Shown here: in pieces, positions 39,771-47,321 of the stretch
How the letters are laid out: the number at the start of each line of letters is the position of its first letter
How positions within the stretch are numbered: position 1 is the stretch's first letter
Source: an uncultured Oscillospiraceae bacterium
GTDB taxonomy: Bacteria; Bacillota; Clostridia; Oscillospirales; Oscillospiraceae
DNA length: 64,000 bases
NCBI GenBank assembly: GCA_947628185.1
Contig: CANQYW010000004.1
Span: forward strand, 32,528-96,527
Direction: 5' to 3'
Notes under the pieces: generated by a model
Seen by the model: the letters and a program-made list of their open reading frames with translations, nothing else
The model's database searches: none
Told to the model about the DNA's origin: nothing
Program-made: the position numbers and the translations under genes

Positions 39771-39799
39771 TTGTATTTTTATGACCCAAGTGGTATAAT
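39771..39799 (+). promoter_or_regulatory. sigma-A promoter of the TIR gene
   Basis: TTGTAT (39771-39776), 17 bases, TATAAT (39794-39799), 56 bases before the ATG. Confidence 0.7.
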
Positions 39800-39854
39800 T
39801 TATGTGGTCAGGGCAGTCTGTCTTACATGAGAAGGATAAAGGAGTATATCGAAC

Positions 39855-41612
39855 ATGGAAAAAGCAAAAGTTTTAATACTCTGTTCACGTGAAGATAAAC
39901 CTCGAATAAAAATACTTATTGATAAGCTCATGAAATTGGGTGTTCATGCGGAAATACCTGAAGATTCTATTACCACCGGGACAGACTTCGTCGGGCAAAT
40001 AACGTCGTCGATTGCCAATGCGAAGATCATAGTTCTCTTTATTTCTGATTATTCAGTAAACAGTGCACACTTTACACGAGAAATCTTATTTGCGTTTGAA
40101 TGCGCACAAAATAGGGACAAAATTATGATCCCTATTGTTGAGTGGAAGGATCACACCATTAACGGTACAACATTTGAGTTTCTTTTAGCGACGCGGCAAA
40201 TCATTTATCCCGAAGACGGTCTACACTCCGAACAGGATTATATTGACGTCGCCGGAAGAATATATGAGATCTGTTATAATTCCACGAGCAAAGAGCTCTT
40301 ATATGAAAAGATAGTAAATTTGTCGAAAATAAATTATCGGCCTGGTCTTTCTGCAAATCTGAGTAATTTGATCATACTCCTTTGCCGTGAAATAGCAAAA
40401 GACAGGGACGCCCAATCTCGTCGCAATGGCTATAAAGAGTTGCTGCGGTGCATGGAACAACTACAATTTTGTGGTGAGTCAGGGTACACCGATGAGGATC
40501 GTAAGCTCGCCCACAAGCGATTGGACGCTCTCAACAGTGTGGACGAACTACTTAAAAATAACGATTTTCACACCGTAGATCTTTTCCTTATATCTTTCGT
40601 GCTTAAAATTATCTACATAGATCATTATGTACGAACCGACGTAATAGATACTTTATCAAATGGCGATGTACATGGCGTTGGAGCAGAAACTCTCAAAGAA
40701 AAATATCTCTCACGGCAAGATTTTTATTATAGAATATACAATAGTCAAATGGTAGCCGAAAATATATCAAAAGATGATCCCGGAAAATACACAGAGGATG
40801 AGATTACTCTGATTCTCGATGTGAAGAAATATTTGATCAATAATTCTGTCAAAGTTGTCAAAACGCGCGATGATACCGCAAGGAATGAAGTAGGGGATAC
40901 GGATAATCAACTCCATGCCATAGCGGATTATATGAGGCAAAGCAACAAACTCTTTGAGCTGGCTGGCAGTAATAACTTAGCTGCTGATTTTCTCAAATGC
41001 CTAAAGACAAGCTATGAACGTCTGCGTAAATATAGCGAAATAGTGGGGTGCATGGACGTCTGCGCGGAGAGCATTGAACGGATAGCAGAAATAAATCAAC
41101 AGCTTGAGTATTTCGATGAAACGAATACCGATACCGGCATCGCGGAGTCAGGATTAAAGGCGCTGCTTGGCTTTAGTTTGCCGGGTGTGGACGATTTCGA
41201 TGTGTTTCTAAGTTACAAACACGAAGACAGTGACATAGCTCGAAGTATTTATCATTTCTTAAAAAGTAATATTCTGAATCCATTTTTTGATTCAATCTCG
41301 CTGCCGGAGCTGTCTCAATCGGAGTATGAGGACGCCATCATGAACGCTATCGAGCACTCAAGGCATTTCATCGTTGTCATCTCCAATTTGGATTATCTGA
41401 ATTCCCACTGGGTCGAATTAGAGATGAAAACTTTTCGTCATGAGATGATTGAGGGGCGGAAAAAGGACGCCAATTTTATAATAATTGTGACTAACGATGT
41501 CTTTCAGGAGATCATTTCTACCAATAAACAGTGCTTGCCAATCAAGTACCGCTCATATGAGATCATGCGCGTGGATGATTATAAAAATTCACTGATCAAT
41601 TATTTGAAATAA
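39855..41612 (+). CDS. protein with two TIR domains, one at each end
   Basis: 585 residues. The N-terminal TIR (about 3-145) starts KAKVLILCSREDKPR and has SVNSAHFTREI, with Ser 70 and Glu 76. The C-terminal TIR (about 446-585) starts DDFDVFLSYKHEDSD and has YLNSHWVELEM, with Ser 517 and Glu 523. The Ser-to-Glu spacing is the same in both, and this Glu is the catalytic residue of NAD-cleaving TIR domains. Between them (~150-440) lies a helical, mostly polar region that I do not recognise. No signal peptide or membrane segment. AAAGGAG precedes ATG 39855. The base content is low in GC. TIR proteins in bacteria commonly serve in phage defence or NAD signalling; that role here is inference. Confidence 0.85.
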   Translation: MEKAKVLILCSREDKPRIKILIDKLMKLGVHAEIPEDSITTGTDFVGQITSSIANAKIIVLFISDYSVNSAHFTREILFAFECAQNRDKIMIPIVEWKDHTINGTTFEFLLATRQIIYPEDGLHSEQDYIDVAGRIYEICYNSTSKELLYEKIVNLSKINYRPGLSANLSNLIILLCREIAKDRDAQSRRNGYKELLRCMEQLQFCGESGYTDEDRKLAHKRLDALNSVDELLKNNDFHTVDLFLISFVLKIIYIDHYVRTDVIDTLSNGDVHGVGAETLKEKYLSRQDFYYRIYNSQMVAENISKDDPGKYTEDEITLILDVKKYLINNSVKVVKTRDDTARNEVGDTDNQLHAIADYMRQSNKLFELAGSNNLAADFLKCLKTSYERLRKYSEIVGCMDVCAESIERIAEINQQLEYFDETNTDTGIAESGLKALLGFSLPGVDDFDVFLSYKHEDSDIARSIYHFLKSNILNPFFDSISLPELSQSEYEDAIMNAIEHSRHFIVVISNLDYLNSHWVELEMKTFRHEMIEGRKKDANFIIIVTNDVFQEIISTNKQCLPIKYRSYEIMRVDDYKNSLINYLK

Positions 41613-41869
41613 CGTGCGCTATGGTTGATTTTTTCATAAAGCGATCCTATGCCTTGCCTGCTATAAAACCTTCGCAAATTGTCTCGCCGGATTTGATGAG
41701 AGCGGAAGGGTGTTGCTTGACGGTCTTGATGCCAATGGTCTATTCGCCTGCGCCGAGACCCGCCGCCGCTGCGGCTGAGATGATCAATAGGGGAGTCCCA
41801 AAGCCTTTTTGATAGAAATGAGGGCTTTTTTACCGCATGAAACGGCATGATTTTTGTGCAAAATTGCCT
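41613..41869 (+). other. gap after the TIR gene, perhaps decayed coding DNA
   Basis: No convincing gene. One + frame reads LAGFDESGRVLLDGLDANG then LFACAE before stops, and a neighbouring frame continues AAAAAEMINRGVPKPF, which looks like the end of a lost enzyme gene with a frameshift. A weak hairpin with a T run (AAAGCC...GGCTTTTTT, about 41800-41832) may end transcription from the TIR gene. Confidence 0.3.
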
Positions 41870-41898
41870 TTGTAAAAAAGCGGGATATCGTGTATAAT
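41870..41898 (+). promoter_or_regulatory. sigma-A promoter of the MATE leader
   Basis: TTGTAA (41870-41875), 17 bases, TATAAT (41893-41898). Transcription would start near 41905, shortly before the paired leader. Confidence 0.75.
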
Positions 41899-41915
41899 AA
41901 ATACCAGTGTGTAGC

Positions 41916-42080
41916 TTATACTAATATCTATTTAAAGGGAGACACCGAGCGGCGAGGATTTTTCGGGTCAGGCAAGGAAGGCGCCGCAGGGAATACTGTA
42001 TGTATTTCCAAGGCGGCTGACGCAGCATGGTGCGAAAAAGACCGTCGCGAATGGCTACATTTAATTAGGTATTAGTATTA
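41916..42080 (+). ncRNA. structured leader RNA of the MATE gene, riboswitch-like
   Basis: The ends 41916-41934 and 42062-42080 pair over 19 positions (16 Watson-Crick, one G-U), forming a long closing helix. Inside are a hairpin GGGAATAC / GTATTTCC, the complementary pair CGGCG / CGCCG, and GCTG / CAGC. The element is directly followed by an intrinsic terminator and then the ribosome site of the transporter gene, the layout of a terminating riboswitch. I could not match it by eye to a known class; guanidine, purine, TPP, SAM, FMN and cobalamin signatures are not seen. Confidence 0.65.
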
Positions 42081-42119
42081 AACGGCGTAAGTCCAACTTT
42101 CGGGCTTGCGCCGTTTTTT
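42081..42119 (+). terminator. leader terminator before the MATE gene
   Basis: AACGGCGTAAGTCC and GGGCTTGCGCCGTT make a stem with two G-U pairs and a 7-base loop, followed by six T at 42114-42119. It comes after the paired leader and before the coding start at 42142. Confidence 0.85.
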
Positions 42120-42141
42120 GCGTCTATAAGGAGGGTCACTT

Positions 42142-43554
42142 TTGGAACAAAATCAATCTTATCTCGCCACAGAAAACATCGGAAAGCTCATGGTCAAATA
42201 TGCTGTACCCTGCACCATCTCACTGCTCGTGGGTGCCCTTTACAACATCGTGGACCAGATTTTTATCGCCAACGCCAGCTATCTCGGTTCCTACGGCAAC
42301 GCCGCCAACACCGTCGTATTCCCGCTGACGGTCATCGCACTGGCGGTCGCCGTGATGATTGGGGACGGCTGCTGCACATTCGTCAGCATGAATCTGGGGA
42401 TGGGGGACAAAAGGGCCGCCGGAAACAGCATTGGCCTCTCTATCATGATGAGCATCGTCAGCGGAGTCGTTCTAAGCGCCGTGTATCTAATCTTTCCCGC
42501 TCCGATACTCACGGTGTTCGGCGGGACCGTCAACGATGAGACGTTCGCACTCTCAAGAGAGTACTTCTTTTATATCTCTCTCGGGATCCCATTTTACATG
42601 TTCGGCCAGGCCATGAATCCCATCATACGCGCCGACGGCAGCCCCAGATTTGCTATGGCCTCAACGCTGCTGGGGGCGATCATCAACATCATCTTGGACC
42701 CGATTTTTATCTTCTCATTTCGCTGGGGCATGATGGGCGCCGCCGTGGCGACGGTTATCGGTCAAATCGCAACGGCTCTGCTCTCTCTGGGATATCTACT
42801 CCACACAAGATCCCTGAAATTATCGAGGGTCGATTTCCGCTGGGACAGGAGGGTCGCGGGGCGAACGCTGTCCCTCGGCATATGCAGTTTCCTATCCCAG
42901 ATATCACTGGTGGCAAGCATGGCGGCGGTAAACAATATGCTCCGCAAGTACGGCGCGCGGGACGCGGTATTTGGGCAGGAGATGTACGCCCAAATTCCAA
43001 TGGCAGTCGTGGGGATCGTCATGAAGGTGTTTCAGATCGTGATCTCCGTCGTCATTGGCATGGCGGCGGGGTGTATCCCCATAGTGGGTTACAACATGGG
43101 CGACAACCGGCTGGGTCGGGTAAAAAAGCTTTTCACTCTGCTGCTGGCCGGCGAGACGGCCGTCGGGGCGGTCGCACTGATCGTGGTGGAGTTTCTGCCG
43201 CGTCAGCTTATAGTCATCTTCGGCTCCGCAAACGAGAGCGTCTATTACACCGAGTTCGCCGTCAAAGCATTCAGGATCTATCTCTGTATGGTCGTTTTTG
43301 CCTGCATTAACAAAGCGACGTTCATTTTCCTCCAGGCAATGGGTAAGGCGCTTGCCTCGACGATGCTCTCCATGGTCCGCGAGATATTGTTCGGAGTGGG
43401 GTTCGCGCTCATATTGCCCGTATTTTTCGGCCTCGACGGCGTGCTTTACTCCATGCCAGTGTCCGATATCCTGACGGCGACCGTCTCCGCCCTCATCATC
43501 GCGGCGACGTACAGGCAATTATCTAATGGGCGCGTCCAGCTTCAGGCGGCTTGA
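42142..43554 (+). CDS. MATE family multidrug/cation antiporter
   Basis: 470 residues with twelve expected membrane segments in two homologous halves, typical of MATE exporters that use Na+ or H+ to expel drugs or metabolites. Family marks include YNIVDQIFI near residue 36, VFPLTVIALAVAVMIGDG, and in the second half GCIPIVGYNMG. The start is TTG 42142 behind AAGGAGGGT. It is controlled, by layout, through the structured leader and terminator. The substrate may be the leader's ligand, which is inference. Confidence 0.92.
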   Translation: MEQNQSYLATENIGKLMVKYAVPCTISLLVGALYNIVDQIFIANASYLGSYGNAANTVVFPLTVIALAVAVMIGDGCCTFVSMNLGMGDKRAAGNSIGLSIMMSIVSGVVLSAVYLIFPAPILTVFGGTVNDETFALSREYFFYISLGIPFYMFGQAMNPIIRADGSPRFAMASTLLGAIINIILDPIFIFSFRWGMMGAAVATVIGQIATALLSLGYLLHTRSLKLSRVDFRWDRRVAGRTLSLGICSFLSQISLVASMAAVNNMLRKYGARDAVFGQEMYAQIPMAVVGIVMKVFQIVISVVIGMAAGCIPIVGYNMGDNRLGRVKKLFTLLLAGETAVGAVALIVVEFLPRQLIVIFGSANESVYYTEFAVKAFRIYLCMVVFACINKATFIFLQAMGKALASTMLSMVREILFGVGFALILPVFFGLDGVLYSMPVSDILTATVSALIIAATYRQLSNGRVQLQAA

Positions 43555-43563
43555 GACTTTAAC

Positions 43564-43592
43564 TTGAAATTATATCAAAAACCTGATAGTAT
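43564..43592 (+). promoter_or_regulatory. sigma-A promoter of the sugar acetyltransferase
   Basis: TTGAAA (43564-43569), 17 bases, TAGTAT (43587-43592). Confidence 0.65.
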
Positions 43593-43636
43593 ATGAGCTG
43601 AAACGGACACGCGGACTTTAAACAGGGAGGTCGGAC

Positions 43637-44275
43637 ATGATGGAAAAATACAGTCAGCTGCTCAATTCCGGCGAGCTCTACGACTGCTCCGACGAGGAGA
43701 TGCTCGCGTACCAGAGCGAGTTGGTGGAGAGACTTAATGAGTTCAACCGGACCCCGGAATCACCCGAGGGGCTTAAAAAACGGGATGAGATTTTAAGGGA
43801 GCTCCTTGGGACGTACGGGGAGGGTATCTGCATCATACCGCCGGTCTACGCAAACTGGGGACTGAGGAACGTCCACGTGGGGAAAAACGTATTCCTCAAC
43901 TTCAATGTATGCCTCGTGGATGACGCGGACATTTTTATAGGGGACGACTGTCTCATCGGTCCCGGGTGCCACATAGTCACCGCACAGCACCCCGTTTCCC
44001 CGGAGCTCCGGAGAAGAAAATTGCAGTACAACAAACCGGTACATCTGGGCCGCAACGTCTGGCTAGGCGCCGGGGCCATAATTCTACCCGGCGTCACTAT
44101 CGGCGACAACTCCATCGTCGCCGCCGGGGGCGTCGTGACCCGTGACGTGGAGGCGAACGTCATCGTCGGCGGCGCTCCCGCCAGGGTGATAAGGAAGATC
44201 ACGCCGGAGGACGACAGATTTTACGACCGAAACAGGCCCATCCCGGAGGAGATCATTCAAAAATACCTTGTGTAA
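43637..44275 (+). CDS. maa: sugar O-acetyltransferase (Maa/LacA/NodL type)
   Basis: 212 residues. The N-terminal Mac domain (EKYSQLLNSGELYDCSDEEMLAYQ) is followed by left-handed beta-helix hexapeptide repeats, including NVFLNFNVCLVDDADIFIG, the catalytic-His region TAQHPVSPELRR and GAIILPGVTIGDNSIVAAG. These enzymes acetylate the 6-hydroxyl of maltose, glucose or galactosides. It has its own promoter and converges on the ybjQ gene with a shared terminator between. Confidence 0.9.
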   Translation: MMEKYSQLLNSGELYDCSDEEMLAYQSELVERLNEFNRTPESPEGLKKRDEILRELLGTYGEGICIIPPVYANWGLRNVHVGKNVFLNFNVCLVDDADIFIGDDCLIGPGCHIVTAQHPVSPELRRRKLQYNKPVHLGRNVWLGAGAIILPGVTIGDNSIVAAGGVVTRDVEANVIVGGAPARVIRKITPEDDRFYDRNRPIPEEIIQKYLV

Positions 44276-44308
44276 AAATCGCGGCCCGGAGCTGATGCCC
44301 CGGGCCGG
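44276..44308 (-). terminator. shared terminator, maa / ybjQ
   Basis: GGCCCGG (44283-44289) pairs with CCGGGCC (44300-44306). On the minus strand the stem is followed by GCGATTTTT, a good terminator for ybjQ; on the + strand GGTTTGCG follows. Confidence 0.6.
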
Positions 44309-44315
44309 TTTGCGC

Positions 44316-44627
44316 TTATTTAAATTTTACCGCCGTTCCGTAGGCCAACACCTCCGCCGCGCCTTGCATCACGGAGGAGGACCCGAAACGGATGTTTATG
44401 ATGGCGTCCGCCCCCAACTCCGTGGCCTCGTCCACCATCCGTTTTGTTGCTATCTGGCGGGCCTCGGTTATCATCTGGGTGTACCCGGTGATCTCACCGC
44501 CCACCAACGTCTTCATCCCGGCCATGAAGTCCTTGCCGAAGTTCTTGGACTGTACGACCGTCCCCTTGACGATGCCAAGGACCTCCAATTCCTTACCCGG
44601 TACGTAATCAATATTGAGCAGCAGCAT
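44316..44627 (-). CDS. YbjQ/UPF0145 family protein
   Basis: 103 residues from ATG 44627 behind GGAGGAAATAAC. The family pattern is clear: LGIVKGTVVQSKNFGKDF, ITGYTQMITEARQIATKRM, ATELGADAIINIRFGSSS and LAYGTAVK. These form homo-oligomeric (often pentameric) domains whose function is not known. It lies on the minus strand after the MerR gene and its small partner, with a 36-base gap, and may share their message. Confidence 0.9.
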   Translation of the reverse strand: MLLLNIDYVPGKELEVLGIVKGTVVQSKNFGKDFMAGMKTLVGGEITGYTQMITEARQIATKRMVDEATELGADAIINIRFGSSSVMQGAAEVLAYGTAVKFK

Positions 44628-44663
44628 GTTATTTCCTCCACTTATATTAAAATTTTTGGTATC

Positions 44664-44915
44664 TCAATACTTTTTTGCCTCTTCTTCCTCGCCGCGGTCT
44701 ATCTCCCTGATCCTCTGGCGGGCGGCCGCTATGACCCCAGCAATTATGGCCACAAACGCCGCCGCGTAGATGATAGCTAAGGGCAGGAGCGCCTTGAAGG
44801 AGCTCGATACTACCCCCAGCGTTGTGAGCACCACGTACGCTGCCGGCAGAATGATGGCCGTCACCACCACCGCCACCACGACAGGGCCCACCTTCTTATT
44901 AGTATTTCTTTGCAT
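44664..44915 (-). CDS. small membrane protein paired with the MerR regulator
   Basis: 83 residues from ATG 44915 behind GGAGAGATCGACG. Two hydrophobic segments (about 11-32 and 38-60) precede a charged end RIREIDRGEEEEAKKY. That end, and the two segments, closely match the C-terminus of the upstream MerR protein (RIKEIGKGEIDDAKKY), so this looks like a free copy of its membrane part. The genes overlap by 17 bases. Function unknown; a partner or modulator of the regulator is a guess. Confidence 0.75.
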   Translation of the reverse strand: MQRNTNKKVGPVVVAVVVTAIILPAAYVVLTTLGVVSSSFKALLPLAIIYAAAFVAIIAGVIAAARQRIREIDRGEEEEAKKY

Positions 44916-45546
44916 CGTCGATCTCTCCTTTCCCAATCTCCTTTATTCTCTGCGCCAGCGCCAGCAATACGCCGCCGATGACGATGAGCGGCACCAGTAC
45001 GAGCAGCGCGACGAGGATGAGCGGCGGCGCATCCGGCTCCTCGGTGGCCGCCCACAGCAACAGCCAGATGGTGCTGCCCATCAGCACCACCATGATAATG
45101 GCGGCGATCACGGGGGCCAGGTAACGGATCCGGACGTCCTGACGCCGCGTGTCACGGAAGGACGTACCCGACTGCTCCAGTTCCTCCATCTCGTGGAGCG
45201 TCGCCTCCGCGTCCAACTCACTGAGGGGGATCTCGCGCTCCCGGAGGATCGTACATAGCCTCATGGACTCCTCAAGGTTGCGCCTCTCCCGCTCCAGAGT
45301 CACGATGTGCCTGCGCATACCGTCGCCCAGCGTCTCGCGCCCCTCCTGCATGTACCGTATCTCCTGGATAGGCACTCCAAGTTTACGGAGAAGTTTTATG
45401 CGCCGCAGGGCGTCGATCTCCGCCTCTCCGTACTCCCGGTAGCCGTTGTCGCTGTTGCGCCCGGGGTGGAGGAGACCCTGCTCCTCATAGAAACGTATGT
45501 TCTTCTTGGTAACGCCCACAAGAGCCTCGACCTCATTTATCCGCAA
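44899..45546 (-). CDS. MerR-type regulator with a membrane-bound C-terminus
   Basis: 215 residues. The winged helix at the start (MRINEVEALVGVTKKNIRFYEEQGL, then RNSDNGYREY) is that of MerR activators; a dimer helix follows (to about 110), then two hydrophobic segments (about 143-165 and 178-198) in place of a ligand domain. No metal-site cysteine pattern is visible. The start is TTG 45546 behind GGGGGTGA. Its own promoter has the 19-base spacer and dyad typical of MerR control, so it is probably self-regulated. Confidence 0.85.
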   Translation of the reverse strand: MRINEVEALVGVTKKNIRFYEEQGLLHPGRNSDNGYREYGEAEIDALRRIKLLRKLGVPIQEIRYMQEGRETLGDGMRRHIVTLERERRNLEESMRLCTILREREIPLSELDAEATLHEMEELEQSGTSFRDTRRQDVRIRYLAPVIAAIIMVVLMGSTIWLLLWAATEEPDAPPLILVALLVLVPLIVIGGVLLALAQRIKEIGKGEIDDAKKY

Positions 45547-45569
45547 TCATTTCACCCCCTGACACCTAT

Positions 45570-45600
45570 ATTGTAATCCTTCCACCTGGGGGAAGGTCAA
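45570..45600 (-). promoter_or_regulatory. MerR-type promoter with operator dyad
   Basis: Minus strand TTGACC (45595-45600), a 19-base spacer and TACAAT (45570-45575). The spacer is filled by the dyad CCTTCC-N7-GGAAGG (45578-45596). An overlong 19-base spacer with such a dyad is the hallmark of promoters twisted into shape by MerR regulators. Confidence 0.85.
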
Positions 45601-45637
45601 GTACTTGTCAAACTTTTTTCTTCTTTTTTCTATTCTC

Positions 45638-45666
45638 TTGAAATACCCGGGGCCTCATGGTAAACT
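45638..45666 (+). promoter_or_regulatory. candidate promoter of the M50-like gene
   Basis: TTGAAA (45638-45643), 17 bases, TAAACT (45661-45666). Confidence 0.55.
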
Positions 45667-45693
45667 ATTGGACGAAAGGGGAGAGGCAGTGCC

Positions 45694-46827
45694 ATGGGTG
45701 AGAAAAAGAAGAGAACTAATTGGGGACAGCATTTTGTCTCGTTTCTCTACTTCGTAGTGGGTATCCTGGGAGCCGTGGTGGCGATGCGGTACTCCTGGCT
45801 GCAACATCTTGACATATACGGGATAATCTTCGTGCTCCTGGGCGTCTACGCCGCGCTCTACATAGAGGTCCTGATCCATGAGGCGGGACACCTAGTATTC
45901 GGGCTCCTGTCCGGGTACAAGTTCGTATCATTCCGGGTGTTCGGGCTCCTCCTCTTAAAGCAGAAGGGGAGACTCAAACTAAAGAGGTTTTACACTCCGG
46001 GCCTCGCGGGACAGTGCCTCATGGCCCCGCCGGATATGGTGGACGGCAAAGTACCCGTCTTCCTCTACAACATGGGCGGGGCGCTCATGGACCTTATATT
46101 CGCGTCCGTGTGCCTGGCGGTATTCTTCTCCTGCGGAGACGTCTTCCTGCTTTCACCGGCACTTCTCATAATGGCGCTGGTGGGGTTACTCAATGCCCTG
46201 ACCAACGGCATCCCTCTTCGTTTTGAATACGCCGACAACGACGGGCTCAACGCCATATCCCTGGGAAAGGACCCGGAGGCGATGAGGGCCTTTTGGATAC
46301 AGCTCAAAGTGAACGAGAGCACCGCCAACGGCGTCCGATTAAAGGACATGCCGGAGGAGTGGTTCAAACTCCCGCCAGAGGATAGTATGCGCAACAGCCT
46401 CGTCACCACCTTAGCCGTCTTCGCGGAGTCCCGGCTCATGGATATACACGACTACGACGGGGCGAGAGAGCTGGTCTCCCGCCTCTTGGAGATGGATGAG
46501 GGCTTAGCTGGTCTTCACCAAAATCTTCTCGCCTGTGAGGCCATGTTCTTGGAGCTGATAGGGGAGAACAGAAAGGATAAACTCTTAGAGCTCAGGACTG
46601 ACAAACAGCTTAAATTCATCCAGAGCATGAAAAATTCCCCGACAGTCATACGCACAGAGTACGCCTACGCTCTCCTCAAGGGACAGAACAAGACGAAGGC
46701 GAGTTCGCTCATCGAGCGTTTCAATAGACGGGCCGGGTCATACCCGTACCAAGGGGACATAGAGTCCGAGCGGGAAAACATGCGTTTCGCTTATGAGCTC
46801 TATGAGGAGCGATATGGAGGTTTTTGA
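45694..46827 (+). CDS. M50-like membrane metalloprotease homologue
   Basis: 377 residues with about six membrane segments in the first 190 residues. HEAGH at about residue 63-67 (in EVLIHEAGHLVFGLLSGYK) is the zinc-binding motif of site-2-protease-type (M50) enzymes; I do not see a clear second-metal LDG or NPDG motif, so catalysis is uncertain. The soluble C-terminal half (~200-377) is helical and TPR-like. GGGGAGAGG precedes the ATG. Its stop overlaps the ATG of the acetyltransferase. Confidence 0.72.
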   Translation: MGEKKKRTNWGQHFVSFLYFVVGILGAVVAMRYSWLQHLDIYGIIFVLLGVYAALYIEVLIHEAGHLVFGLLSGYKFVSFRVFGLLLLKQKGRLKLKRFYTPGLAGQCLMAPPDMVDGKVPVFLYNMGGALMDLIFASVCLAVFFSCGDVFLLSPALLIMALVGLLNALTNGIPLRFEYADNDGLNAISLGKDPEAMRAFWIQLKVNESTANGVRLKDMPEEWFKLPPEDSMRNSLVTTLAVFAESRLMDIHDYDGARELVSRLLEMDEGLAGLHQNLLACEAMFLELIGENRKDKLLELRTDKQLKFIQSMKNSPTVIRTEYAYALLKGQNKTKASSLIERFNRRAGSYPYQGDIESERENMRFAYELYEERYGGF

Positions 46828-47255
46828 TGGAACTGATAGTCCGGACCTTCGATGAGCTGACTACAAGGGAACTTTATGAGATCCTGCGGTCAAGGTCGGA
46901 GATTTTTATAGTGGAGCAGAAGATACTCTGTCAGGAGATGGACTGCGTAGATTACGACAGCCTCCACTGTTTCTTCTATGAGGGCGGGCGGGTGACGGCC
47001 TACCTCCGGGCCTACAGAGTGGGGGAGGACGTGAAGATCGGGCGCGTCCTCACGCTCCGCCACGGTCAAGGACTGGGCGGCGAACTCCTGACAAAGAGCA
47101 TGGACGCCATTGAGAGACACTTTGGCCGCCGCAAGCTCATTGTGGACGCCCAGAAACACGCCATAGGGTTCTATGAGAGGTACGGATTCTCCGTGACCTC
47201 CGGGGAGTTCTTGGAGGAGGGGATCGTACACGTCGCCATGGAGAGAGCCATATAA
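46827..47255 (+). CDS. ElaA-like GNAT acetyltransferase
   Basis: 142 residues, matching the ElaA branch of GNAT proteins (FDELTTRELYEILRSRSEIFIVEQ, CVDYDSLHCF, then GRVLTLRHGQGLGGELLTKSM and IGFYERYGF). Its substrate is not known. ATG 46827 lies inside TGATG formed with the stop of the M50-like gene, and GGAGG (46816-46820) stands before it, so the two are translated together. Confidence 0.85.
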   Translation: MELIVRTFDELTTRELYEILRSRSEIFIVEQKILCQEMDCVDYDSLHCFFYEGGRVTAYLRAYRVGEDVKIGRVLTLRHGQGLGGELLTKSMDAIERHFGRRKLIVDAQKHAIGFYERYGFSVTSGEFLEEGIVHVAMERAI

Positions 47256-47278
47256 ACAGAATAACTGAGATATTTGAA

Positions 47279-47310
47279 ACGGGGCAGGCGGACGCCGGCC
47301 CCGTAATTTT
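47279..47310. terminator. two-way terminator, ElaA-like gene / tyrosine recombinase
   Basis: ACGGGGC pairs with GCCCCGT, with an inner GGC / GCC. AATTTT follows on the + strand and TTTCAAATAT on the minus strand. It lies between convergent genes. Confidence 0.7.
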
Positions 47311-47321
47311 ACGCAGAAATA

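Noticed and set aside
41621..41812. 63-residue + strand frame and an 82-residue minus frame after the TIR gene
   Set aside because: No ribosome site, low-complexity Ala/Pro or Arg/Ser content, and no clear family; more like decayed DNA.
44268..45258. + strand frames across 44.3-45.3 kb
   Set aside because: They are shadows of ybjQ, the small membrane gene and the MerR gene, which have family motifs and ribosome sites.
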